A DNA stretch of 7,668 nt from Cytophagales bacterium. Its GTDB lineage: Bacteria > Bacteroidota > Bacteroidia > Cytophagales > ES-bin-26. The translations under genes and the position numbers were made by a program. Positions 1-5,681 of this stretch are shown here, piece after piece. Every line of letters begins with the position of its first letter. The first letter of the stretch is position 1. The stretch is taken from the NCBI GenBank assembly GCA_014379925.1, contig JACMKY010000446.1, positions 1 through 7,668 of the forward strand, in the 5' to 3' direction. A model generated the notes under the pieces. That model was not told the origin of the DNA. It did not search any database and saw only the letters and a list, made by a program, of their open reading frames with translations.

Positions 1-160
1 AGGTGATTGAATGATTTTTCTCGCTTGCGCTCGGATTCGGGTATTCCAGGTGATTGACACAGGGGCAAGTCGCGTTTCACTCCCTCGTTGAAGGATTGTG
101 GTTTGTTGCCATTGCCTTCTTTCATCATTCAATCATCTCAATCAGTGTAATCAGCGGTCA
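1..160. repeat. Intergenic stretch with short repeats downstream of the M23/LysM gene
   Basis: No credible gene is seen here. A 12-base perfect inverted repeat pairs TGATTGAATGAT (4-15) with ATCATTCAATCA (124-135). AGGTGATTGA occurs directly repeated at 1-10 and 48-57. The stretch just before the peptidase stop codon (about 141-160) has the AATCAGTGTAATCAGCGG type of low-complexity sequence often seen between genes in this phylum (recollection, not a search). There is no U-tract hairpin that would clearly terminate the leftward peptidase transcript. The small plus-strand reading frames that start here have no recognisable content. Confidence 0.45.
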
Positions 161-1228
161 TTACTTGATCCGCAGGCGTTGCCCGGCGCGAACCAGCGAA
201 CGCGAGCCCATCCGGTTGAGGCGACGCAGGGAGGTTGCCGACACCCCGTAACGGCGGGCGATGGCCCCCAGCGTATCGCCGGAACGCACCTTGTGGTAGA
301 TCACCTTCCGGACCCGGGGGTGTTTGGGAGTAATCCGGAGGTACTCGAAGTGATTGGAAGTGAGCAGAAAACGGTCGGAATGCAGGGTATTCTGGGCGAA
401 ATCGTAGAGCACCCCCGGGTTGATGGCGTTGCCCTGGTAGCGGACTTCGTAGTGCAGGTGCGGTCCGGAGCTGCGTCCGGTGTTGCCACCCCAGCCAATG
501 AGTTGACCCGCCTTGACGAGTTCGCCCACGGCGACCAGCGACCGGGTGAGGTGGCCGTACAGGGTTTCCAACCCGTTGTAATGGCGCAGCAGCAGGTAAT
601 TGCCGTAGCCTCCCCCGTCCCACTTGGCAATGCGGACAATGCCGTCGAAGGAGGCTTTCACTGAATCGCCCAACGACAGGTCCAGGTCGGTGCCGTAGTG
701 CCAGCGGTAACCCCGGAAACCGAAGGCCGAGTTGATCACTCCCTGGTTGAGCGGGGCCGACCAGGCATGCTGTTCGTCGTAGAGCCGGATGGGAATGGTG
801 TCCTTGAACTGACGGGGGTCCAGGCGGTAGGGATTCACGTTGCGCGAGTCCCAGATGGAGTAGTAACTGGCGATGTTGATCCACACCGAATCCACCTGCA
901 CCTGCTCCTCCACTTCGACGATGCTCGTTTCCCCTTCGTCCAGGGTGGTGGTGTCCTCGCGGAGGAGGGAAAGCGGTTTGGTGGGCGAAAACGCGGGTTC
1001 GAAGTCCAGGGAATCGGCCGTTGCCGGGGTAACGGGCGCTTCAGCCGGGGAAACCGGCTGATTGGGCGGAAGGCCGCCCGCGGGGTTTTTTTTTCCGGTG
1101 ATGGTACCCGACTTGGCCGGCGAAACCCGGATGGGGCGGCTTTTCTTGAATTTTCGGCTCTCCTGGGCGTAGGTGAGGGTAAAAAACGGGAGGGTCAGGA
1201 AAGCCAACAAGAATCGATATACGCGCAT
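161..1228 (-). CDS. Secreted M23-family peptidoglycan endopeptidase with C-terminal LysM domain
   Basis: The 355-residue product is a predicted exported zinc metallopeptidase of the M23 (LytM/lysostaphin) type that cuts peptide cross-links in peptidoglycan. Residues 1-22 form a signal peptide (Arg-containing start, hydrophobic LLAFLTLPFFTL core, cleavage after YAQ). Residues 23-110 are a Pro/Thr/Glu-rich spacer with no visible fold. The M23 domain spans about 155-275 and has the zinc ligands His177 and Asp181 (HYGTD) and His259 in the HLH motif (257-259), with His226 in YGHL as the other conserved His, so it looks catalytically competent. Residues 310-354 are a LysM domain (YHKVRSGDTLGAIARRYGV), which binds glycan chains and should anchor the enzyme to the wall. 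The start at 1228 was chosen because it begins the signal peptide; the same frame stays open to 1393 but would overlap trxB and hide the signal. It lies 53 bases downstream of trxB and could share its transcript. An A9 run at codons 45-48 is a slippage-prone spot. Confidence 0.93.
   Translation of the reverse strand: MRVYRFLLAFLTLPFFTLTYAQESRKFKKSRPIRVSPAKSGTITGKKNPAGGLPPNQPVSPAEAPVTPATADSLDFEPAFSPTKPLSLLREDTTTLDEGETSIVEVEEQVQVDSVWINIASYYSIWDSRNVNPYRLDPRQFKDTIPIRLYDEQHAWSAPLNQGVINSAFGFRGYRWHYGTDLDLSLGDSVKASFDGIVRIAKWDGGGYGNYLLLRHYNGLETLYGHLTRSLVAVGELVKAGQLIGWGGNTGRSSGPHLHYEVRYQGNAINPGVLYDFAQNTLHSDRFLLTSNHFEYLRITPKHPRVRKVIYHKVRSGDTLGAIARRYGVSATSLRRLNRMGSRSLVRAGQRLRIK
1086..1094 (-). repeat. 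A9 homopolymer inside the peptidase coding sequence
   Basis: Nine consecutive T on the plus strand read as A9 on the coding strand and encode the Lys-Lys-Asn stretch at residues 46-48, in the disordered spacer just after the signal peptide. The frame is intact as given. Loss or gain of one base would cut the protein off before the catalytic domain. Confidence 0.9.
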
Positions 1229-1281
1229 CGGATCGAAAAAAAGGGAGGGGATATCCAGTATCCCCCCCCACCAGTGAAAAA
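1229..1281. other. Short trxB-peptidase intergenic gap with a C8 run
   Basis: The 53-base gap holds a run of eight C at 1262-1269 and seven A at 1236-1242. No terminator hairpin or promoter consensus is visible, which fits readthrough from trxB into the peptidase gene. Confidence 0.5.
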
Positions 1282-2220
1282 TCAATGTAGCCCTTTGTCG
1301 GCCAGGTACCGCTCGGCATCCAGGGCGGCCATGCAGCCCGTGCCAGCCGCCGTGATGGCTTGGCGGTAGACGTGGTCCTGGGCATCCCCGCAAGCGAAAA
1401 CGCCTTCCACGTTGGTTTTAGTGCTTCCCCGCTCGGTCTGAATGTAACCATTTTCGTCCATTTCCAGGAAATCCTTGAAAATACCGGTGTTGGGTTGGTG
1501 GCCGATGGCCACGAAAAACCCCTTCACGGACACCTCGCGCGTTTCGTCGGTACGCCGGTTCCTCACCCGCACGCCTTCCACTTCGTGGCCGCCCAGGATT
1601 TCGTCCGTCTCCGAATCCCACAGGATTTCGATGTTCTCCATCGCCTTCACGCGCTTTTGCATCACCAGCGAAGCGCGCAATTCGTGGCGGCGGACGATCA
1701 TGTACACTTTCTTGCACAGTTTGGCCAGGTAGCTCGCCTCCTCGCAGGCGGTGTCGCCTCCCCCCACAATGGCCACTTCTTGCCCCCGGAAGAAGAAGCC
1801 GTCGCAGACGGCGCAGGCCGAAACGCCGTGGCCGTTGAGCCGCTGTTCCGACTCCAACCCCAGCCAGCGGGCCGATGCCCCGGTGGAAATGATGACGACC
1901 GGGGAATACACCTCGTGGGAACCGTCCACCACCACCTTTTTCTCTTCCCCAGAAAAATCCACGTCCGTCACAATGCCGTAGCGCACGTCCGTGCCGAAGC
2001 GTTCGGCTTGCTTCTGGAAGTCCTGCATCATCTGCGGACCCTGCACGCCGTCGGGATAACCGGGAAAGTTCTCCACCTCATTGGTAATGGTGAGTTGGCC
2101 GCCGGGCTGCAAGCCCTGGTACATTACCGGGTTCATGCCCGCCCGGGCGGCGTAAATGGCCGCCGTGTACCCCGCCGGCCCGGAACCGATAATCAAGCAA
2201 TTCACTTTTTCCGTGTTCAT
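1282..2220 (-). CDS. trxB: Thioredoxin-disulfide reductase
   Basis: The 312-residue product is a cytoplasmic FAD flavoprotein that uses NADPH to reduce thioredoxin (EC 1.8.1.9); its length is normal for the low-molecular-weight bacterial type. The N-terminal FAD-binding Rossmann motif is IGSGPAGYTAA (11-21). It is followed by GGQLTITNEVENFPG (40-54), a strong signature of this family. The redox-active pair is Cys136 and Cys139 in CAVCDG, a common variant of the CATCDG motif. The NADPH-binding motif is VGGGDTACEEA (152-162), with VRRHELRAS (176-184) as the likely 2'-phosphate contact. The C-terminal FAD motif is GVFACGDAQD (273-282), followed by RQAITAAGTGCMAA. All key residues are present. 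The start is supported by the conserved N-terminus, and an AGGAG lies ten bases upstream, a longer spacing than ideal. It is the gene nearest upstream of the peptidase gene, probably as a housekeeping neighbour and not a functional partner. Confidence 0.97.
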   Translation of the reverse strand: MNTEKVNCLIIGSGPAGYTAAIYAARAGMNPVMYQGLQPGGQLTITNEVENFPGYPDGVQGPQMMQDFQKQAERFGTDVRYGIVTDVDFSGEEKKVVVDGSHEVYSPVVIISTGASARWLGLESEQRLNGHGVSACAVCDGFFFRGQEVAIVGGGDTACEEASYLAKLCKKVYMIVRRHELRASLVMQKRVKAMENIEILWDSETDEILGGHEVEGVRVRNRRTDETREVSVKGFFVAIGHQPNTGIFKDFLEMDENGYIQTERGSTKTNVEGVFACGDAQDHVYRQAITAAGTGCMAALDAERYLADKGLH

Positions 2221-2269
2221 ACCCGTTGTACTCCTGATTTAGGTCAATTTTGCCTTCCGGCCCCAAAAC

Positions 2270-2308
2270 GACGCCCCCGCCAAGCACCCTGCTAAACGGG
2301 GCGGCGTC
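2270..2308 (-). terminator. Weak terminator-like hairpin between the PorE-like gene and trxB
   Basis: On the minus strand GACGCC pairs with GGCGTC (2303-2308 with 2270-2275). The stem continues past one bulged base with a CCC/GGG block, and GTTTTGG follows. It could end the PorE-like transcript. A second hairpin (stem GTCACCC/GGGTGAC, 2306-2312 with 2322-2328) shares three of the same bases and would exclude it. The T-run is only four bases, so this is weak. The rest of the 212-base gap shows a small AACCGG/CCGGTT hairpin (2413-2428) and no promoter consensus. Confidence 0.3.
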
Positions 2309-2432
2309 ACCCAGGATAACGGGGTGACCGGCAAGAATGTTCCGGCCGGGCAGCGGGCGCTTATTCCGCGGAAAAATGCCATCCGTCCCACCGTCAAGCC
2401 AGGTCGTCCCCCAACCGGAACGCCGGTTCGTC

Positions 2433-3071
2433 CTAGAGCACTTTCAACTCGATCCGCCGGTTGAGCTGACGCCCGGCCTCGGTGTTGTTGGGGGCCACGG
2501 GGCGGGTTTCGCCGTAGCCCTGGTAGCGGATGCGGGACGGGGGAATGTCCGTCTTGACCAGGTAATCGTAAAGGGCCCGGGCCCGCTTGAGCGAAAGCGC
2601 CGCGTTGTCTTCCTCCCCGCCCACGTCGTCGGTGTGGCCCGAAATCTCGAGTTTCAGGCCCGGGTTGCGGGTCAGGAAGGAGACGATCTTGTCGAGTTCC
2701 GTCCGGGATTTCAGCGCCAATTCGTACTTGGCCGTTTCGAAGAAGATGTTGTTGAGAATTTCCTTCGCCCCGGTCTGAATGGGTTCCAGGTAGATGTCGA
2801 GGGTGGCGGAACGGGTACCGCCCGGGTTGGACGCCTCGTCGGGTTGCCGGTTCGAAAAGTCGAAGGACAAGCTCTTGAACAGGTACCCATCCTGGTCGAC
2901 GTAGAGGGCGTATTCGGCCCCGTCGGTGAGCACCGACACGTACTCGCCCGACTTCCGGTCGGACTGCACCGTGGATTCGAGTTGGTTGGTACCCAGGTTG
3001 TACAACTCGATCTTCGCGCCCAGGGGCTGCCTGGAGCGGGCGTCGTAGACGGTACCCTTCAGGTAGACATT
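2433..3071 (-). CDS. C-terminal part of a frameshifted PorE-like protein: carboxypeptidase-regulatory fold plus OmpA domain
   Basis: This is the downstream half of the gene whose first half ends at 3059. From the first restored codon (Asn, 3069-3071) it reads 212 residues to the TAG stop. The first part, NVYLKGTVYDARSRQPLGA and onward to about residue 90, is a carboxypeptidase-regulatory-like beta sandwich (GEYVSVLTDGAEYALYV, then GYLFKSLSFDF). The rest is an OmpA_C-like peptidoglycan-binding domain: an ILNNIFFETAKYEL strand, GHTDDVGGEEDN, the helix LSLKRARALYDYLV, IRYQGYGETRPVAPN and the closing NRRIELKVL. The GHTD motif and the Arg in the LSxxRA helix are those that contact diaminopimelate in this family. 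It has no start codon of its own at a domain boundary; the first usable one is a TTG at 3005, inside the beta-sandwich. If expressed separately it would lack export, so it is functional only if the frame is restored. Confidence 0.85.
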   Translation of the reverse strand, partial: NVYLKGTVYDARSRQPLGAKIELYNLGTNQLESTVQSDRKSGEYVSVLTDGAEYALYVDQDGYLFKSLSFDFSNRQPDEASNPGGTRSATLDIYLEPIQTGAKEILNNIFFETAKYELALKSRTELDKIVSFLTRNPGLKLEISGHTDDVGGEEDNAALSLKRARALYDYLVKTDIPPSRIRYQGYGETRPVAPNNTEAGRQLNRRIELKVL

Positions 3072-4498
3072 CCGCTGTATTTGCGGGCCAACGGCAGCGG
3101 AATGTCGAATTCGTGCAGCACGGCGCTCACCCGGCGGCTGCCATCGGCGACCTCGAGCGAATAGTACGCCTTCTGTCCGTCGGCCGTCACGAACAGCGAC
3201 ACCTGGTCTTCGTGGGTGTTGATCGGGTAGCCCAGGTTTTCGGGCGTTGTCCAGTCGCCCGGCCGGTTTTCGGTGAAAAACAAATCGAAGCCCCCGAAGC
3301 CCAGGTGGCCTTGGGAGGAAAAGAACAGGGTCTGGTTGTTGGCGTGAATGAAGGGCGAAAGGTCATCGTCGGGCGTGTTGACGACCTTGCCCAGGTTGGC
3401 CGGCATCCCCCACTGCCCGTCGTTGCCCAGTTTGCTCACCCAGATGTCGCGCTGCCCGTATCCCCCGCGCCGGTCGGAGACGAAGTACAGCGTCCGGCCG
3501 TCGGCCGACAACGAAGGCTGGGATTCCCAGGAGTAGGTATTGATTTTGGATCCCATGTTGGTGGGTTCCGACCAGTCGCTGCCCACCTTGTAGGACACGA
3601 ACAGGTCGCAACTGCCAAAGCTCTGCCGACCCTGGCAGGAAGTGAACACCAGCGTGCGGCCGTCGGCGGAAATGGTGCAGGTACCTTCGTTTTCGGCCGT
3701 GTTGATGCGGTCGGAAATGGGCACGGGCTCCGTCCAGTCCCCTCCCTTCCGGTAGCTGACGTAGATGTTCTCGTCGTTCTGCGGCCCCGTCAGGTTACGG
3801 GCCGTGTAAATGAGGGTTTGCTGGTCGACGGTCAGCACCGGGAAATATTGCAGCGTAAACCCGTTGACGGTGCGGGGGAGGGGTTTCGACTGGTAGGCGA
3901 GCGGTTGTTGCTTGCCCTTTTCGGCATAATCGCAGGTGGCGATGCTTTTTTGGGCGGAGGCCACCTGGCTGGGCTTCGGTGGTTTGAGGGCCAGGTATCT
4001 TTCGAAAAAGCCCCGGGCCTTGCCGTAGTCGCCCTTGCTCAGGTAGTGCTGGCCCAGCGTGGCGTGCGCGTCGAGGAAAAGCGGTGAATCGGGCTTCCGT
4101 TCCAGGGTTTTCTCGAAGTGATACACCGATTCCTGCTCTTGCCGCAACACCCCGTAGGTCCGGCCCAGCCGGTAGTGCGCTTCGGCGTAATCCGGATCAA
4201 TGCCCACCGCCTTTTGCAGGTTGGCAATGGCCTGGTCGAATTTGCGGGCCGTCAGCATCAGGGAGGATTCCTCGTACAGGCGTCGGGCTTTGTCCGAGTC
4301 GGTGCCGGTTTTGGCCGGCGTCTGGGCGGGCAGGCGAACGGCCAGCAGGAGCAGGAAGACAGGCAGTAGGCAGTAGGCAGTTGGCAGTTGGCAGCGGGGA
4401 AAAAGGGGCGGGGAGCCGCAAGGCATCCCTGGCAAACCAACGAACGGAATTTTCCCCCCGTCCGGTTTTGTTTTCAAATGCGCGCAGTCCTGCTTCAT
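3059..4498 (-). CDS. N-terminal part of a frameshifted PorE-like protein: signal peptide, TPRs, five-bladed propeller
   Basis: The 479-residue frame shows, in order: a repeat-rich N-terminus (1-43), a hydrophobic signal core LLPVFLLLLAV ending LPAQ (44-59) with no lipobox Cys, TPR-like helices (about 67-190) and five PD40/WD40-like blades (about 215-467), each with an ISADGRTLVF- or SADGRTLYFV-type strand and a D-[IL]-[FWY]-V turn. It then reads HEFDIPLPLARKYSG and runs out of frame to a stop at 3059. Moving one frame restores the carboxypeptidase-regulatory and OmpA domains. The whole order matches PorE of the Porphyromonas type IX secretion system, whose domains are TPR, five-bladed propeller, CRD and OmpA; paralogues of this design are common in Bacteroidota, so a secretion role is inference. 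Joined, the protein would be about 688 residues. The start is uncertain: Met1 at 4498 and Met25 at 4426 are both possible, and neither has a convincing n-region. No -7 promoter element was found upstream. Confidence 0.85.
   Translation of the reverse strand: MKQDCAHLKTKPDGGKIPFVGLPGMPCGSPPLFPRCQLPTAYCLLPVFLLLLAVRLPAQTPAKTGTDSDKARRLYEESSLMLTARKFDQAIANLQKAVGIDPDYAEAHYRLGRTYGVLRQEQESVYHFEKTLERKPDSPLFLDAHATLGQHYLSKGDYGKARGFFERYLALKPPKPSQVASAQKSIATCDYAEKGKQQPLAYQSKPLPRTVNGFTLQYFPVLTVDQQTLIYTARNLTGPQNDENIYVSYRKGGDWTEPVPISDRINTAENEGTCTISADGRTLVFTSCQGRQSFGSCDLFVSYKVGSDWSEPTNMGSKINTYSWESQPSLSADGRTLYFVSDRRGGYGQRDIWVSKLGNDGQWGMPANLGKVVNTPDDDLSPFIHANNQTLFFSSQGHLGFGGFDLFFTENRPGDWTTPENLGYPINTHEDQVSLFVTADGQKAYYSLEVADGSRRVSAVLHEFDIPLPLARKYSGMST
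3066..3075 (-). other. Single-base frameshift site splitting the PorE-like gene
   Basis: The coding strand reads AAA TAC AGC GGA ATG TCT ACC TGA and stops. Adding one base in the GGA region gives Lys-Tyr-Ser-Gly-Asn-Val-Tyr-Leu-Lys-Gly, which continues without interruption into the next domain. The missing base is most simply one G from a GGG run, now GG at 3072-3073. Coding quality is good on both sides, so the break is recent, or is a sequencing or assembly error. Confidence 0.88.
4361..4392 (-). repeat. Heptanucleotide tandem array GCC(A/T)ACT in the PorE-like signal-peptide region
   Basis: On the minus strand there are two GCCAACT units (4392-4379), two GCCTACT units (4378-4365) and a final GCCT (4364-4361), with a perfect seven-base period. 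In the PorE-like frame they encode the Cys-Gln-Leu-Pro-Thr-Ala-Tyr-Cys-Leu-Leu-Pro run directly before the hydrophobic signal core. Seven is not a multiple of three, so each unit gained or lost would shift the frame relative to any upstream start. Peptides of this LPTAYC type are familiar as spurious translations in Bacteroidota genomes (recollection). Confidence 0.85.
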
Positions 4499-4645
4499 CC
4501 TCGGTGATGATCCTACGGTTCCTTGATGGTTGTTCGCCTGCCAGTTTGCCTACTGCTTACGTCGTTGCAATGCAACGACGCTACGGCTGAATGCCTACTT
4601 TTTCCTTTGCTTTGCCTACTGCCCGTTGCCAACTGCCTGCTTCCC
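4499..4645. repeat. Repeat-filled gap between queE and the PorE-like gene
   Basis: No gene is supported. Degenerate heptamers run on the plus strand at 4614-4641 (GCCTACT, GCCCGTT, GCCAACT, GCCTGCT), with isolated GCCTACT copies near 4548-4554 and 4593-4599. They are in the opposite orientation to the array at 4361-4392, and a 12-base perfect inverted match joins the two sides: AGGCAGTTGGCA at 4375-4386 and TGCCAACTGCCT at 4627-4638. In the middle lies a palindrome (4560-4580). None of this resembles a promoter consensus for the leftward PorE-like gene. Confidence 0.6.
4560..4580. repeat. Near-perfect palindrome, 10-base arms, one-base centre
   Basis: CGTCGTTGCA and TGCAACGACG flank a single A. 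With one base offset the symmetry extends into the TAC/GTAG sequences outside. The type recalls dispersed intergenic palindromes of the form ACGTTGCA..TGCAACGT found in several Bacteroidota and cyanobacteria (recollection). No U-tract follows on either strand, so it is unlikely to be an intrinsic terminator for queE. Confidence 0.75.
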
Positions 4646-5275
4646 TCAAGGGATGTTCATGAATTTGTGGATTTGCAGGGAAATTTCCCAGCGGGGATTT
4701 TCCTTCACGTAGTCCACGATGAGGGGGAGCGTTTCCTGCGAGCGGCTCCACTCGGGCTGCAGCAGCAACTTACAGGCCGGCTTCACCCGGTCGGCAAACG
4801 ATTCGGCCCAGGCCAGGTCGCTGCGGTGGAAAACCACCACCTTCAGTTCGTCGGCCGCCGCGTAGGCACCCGGGTGGGGTGCCTTGAACTTCTTGGGCGA
4901 AAAGCAGATCCAGTCCCAACGGCCCGATAGCAAATGGGCACCCGAGGTTTCGAGGTGGGTTCGGAAACCCGCCGCCCGCAGGGCCCCGCATAACCCGTCG
5001 AGGTTGTGCATCAGCGGTTCGCCGCCCGTCACCACGGCCAGCCGGGCCGGAAATCCGGCCGCCGCGCGCACCAGGTCGGCCACGGCCACGGCCGGGTGGG
5101 CGTTGGCGTCCCACGACTCTTTCACGTCGCACCAGTGGCAACCCACGTCGCAACCGCCCAGGCGGATGAAGTAGGCCGCCTTGCCCCGGTGATGGCCTTC
5201 GCCCTGAATGGTGTAGAAAGCCTCCATCACCGGCAGGGTTCCGGCGTCCAATCGTACATTCGCAGTAGCTGGCAT
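4646..5275 (-). CDS. queE: 7-carboxy-7-deazaguanine synthase (radical SAM)
   Basis: The 209-residue product is a radical S-adenosylmethionine enzyme that rearranges 6-carboxy-tetrahydropterin to 7-carboxy-7-deazaguanine (EC 4.3.99.3), the ring-forming step toward preQ0 and queuosine in tRNA. The N-terminal AFYTIQGEGHHRGK (19-32) is the QueE substrate-binding signature. The [4Fe-4S] cluster ligands are Cys42, Cys46 and Cys49 in the canonical CxxxCxxC (CDVGCHWC). SAM-binding TGGEP is at 83-87, and LETSG (108-112) and SPKKF (126-130) are further family motifs. The C-terminus SLQIHKFMNIP is typical of Bacteroidota QueE. The start at 5275 gives the usual length for the family. The frame is open up to 5476, but the extra 67 residues resemble nothing and would run through a terminator hairpin. 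No other queuosine gene (queC, queD, queF) is in the window. Confidence 0.95.
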   Translation of the reverse strand: MPATANVRLDAGTLPVMEAFYTIQGEGHHRGKAAYFIRLGGCDVGCHWCDVKESWDANAHPAVAVADLVRAAAGFPARLAVVTGGEPLMHNLDGLCGALRAAGFRTHLETSGAHLLSGRWDWICFSPKKFKAPHPGAYAAADELKVVVFHRSDLAWAESFADRVKPACKLLLQPEWSRSQETLPLIVDYVKENPRWEISLQIHKFMNIP

Positions 5276-5317
5276 TCCCGTTGGCAAGTTAAACGTTCGT
5301 TCCCGGTTCTCGGCCCG

Positions 5318-5345
5318 GTAAAAATCGCGGGGGCGCTCCCCCGCG
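5318..5345 (-). terminator. Intrinsic terminator-like hairpin in the queE leader
   Basis: CGCGGGGG (5326-5333) and CCCCCGCG (5338-5345) form a perfect 8-bp GC stem with a four-base loop. On the minus strand the stem is followed at once by ATTTTTAC (5325-5318), a T5 run. This is the standard intrinsic terminator layout, pointing into queE and ending about 43 bases before its start codon. It could be an attenuator in the queE leader, or a terminator that insulates queE from upstream leftward transcription. Confidence 0.6.
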
Positions 5346-5387
5346 TAGGTTTCGGCAGCAAGCCCGGTTCTTTGCCCGACAAGCGCG

Positions 5388-5395
5388 CAAAAATA
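5388..5395 (-). promoter_or_regulatory. queE: Possible queE promoter -7 element
   Basis: TATTTTTG on the minus strand fits the Bacteroidota -7 consensus TAnnTTTG exactly and lies 112 bases before the queE start. No convincing -33 TTTG is seen at the right spacing (a TTGG lies a little too far upstream), so support is partial. If it is used, the leader RNA would contain the terminator hairpin at 5326-5345. Confidence 0.35.
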
Positions 5396-5411
5396 CCCTT
5401 TTCCCGCGAAG

Positions 5412-5457
5412 TTACCCGTACCCCAAGTTGGGCACCGTCCGCCCTCCTTACGGGTAA
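5412..5457. repeat. Nested inverted repeat in the queE/hexomutase divergent region
   Basis: TTACCCGTA (5412-5420) and TACGGGTAA (5449-5457) are perfect 9-base inverted arms around 28 bases, which themselves contain the small hairpin CCCAA-G-TTGGG (5422-5432). The element lies just upstream of the possible queE -7 box. It could be an operator or an RNA structure; nothing decides between them. Confidence 0.5.
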
Positions 5458-5565
5458 AATTCACGTACCTGACCAAAACGTCCGGGTTGCCCCAACTATT
5501 TTGTTGCTCCCCTTACACGGATGCCATGCCGGGATCATTGGTCGGGTTACCCGCCCGGTTGCCGA

Positions 5566-5592
5566 CCCCGGACCGGAGGCTCCGGTCCGGGG
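5566..5592. repeat. Perfect 12-bp GC-rich hairpin upstream of the hexomutase promoter
   Basis: CCCCGGACCGGA (5566-5577) and TCCGGTCCGGGG (5581-5592) pair completely around the triloop GGC. No T-run follows on either strand, so intrinsic termination is not indicated. CCGGTCCG from the right arm recurs at 5608-5615, between the putative -33 and -7 elements. This suggests a possible DNA-binding site, but that is inference. Confidence 0.7.
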
Positions 5593-5599
5593 AGGTAGA

Positions 5600-5629
5600 T
5601 TTAATGGCCGGTCCGTTTTATTATCTTTG
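5600..5629 (+). promoter_or_regulatory. Probable promoter of the hexomutase gene
   Basis: TATCTTTG (5622-5629) fits the Bacteroidota -7 consensus TAnnTTTG exactly. TTTA at 5600-5603, 18 bases upstream, is a fair match to the -33 TTTG element. Transcription would start near 5637, giving a leader of about 45 bases before the ATG at 5682. No Shine-Dalgarno sequence is visible in that leader, which is normal for this phylum. Confidence 0.6.
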
Positions 5630-5681
5630 GCAAACTTCGTTACTTTGGAACCAACCGAGTACACCTTTTAACCCGCTTCCT

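Noticed and set aside
1229..1393. Longer peptidase start at 1393
   Set aside because: It would overlap the trxB 3' end and put 55 unrelated residues in front of a clear signal peptide.
1360..2295. A 311-codon plus-strand open frame across trxB, and similar long frames across the PorE-like gene
   Set aside because: They are antisense shadows caused by GC-rich codon use, His- and Arg-rich translations with no domains.
4361..4641. CRISPR array or coding ORFs with LPTAYC-type peptides
   Set aside because: The repeats are seven bases with no spacers, and the peptides are simple translations of the heptamer in several frames.
5276..5460. Known preQ1 riboswitch before queE
   Set aside because: No match to the preQ1 aptamer consensus could be found by eye; only the terminator and inverted repeats are supported.
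5276..5476. Longer queE start at 5476
   Set aside because: The extra 67 residues have no family match and would encode the terminator hairpin and the putative promoter.
5487..5681. Longer hexomutase start at 5487
   Set aside because: It runs through the 12-bp palindrome and the -7 promoter element; the conserved protein begins at 5682.
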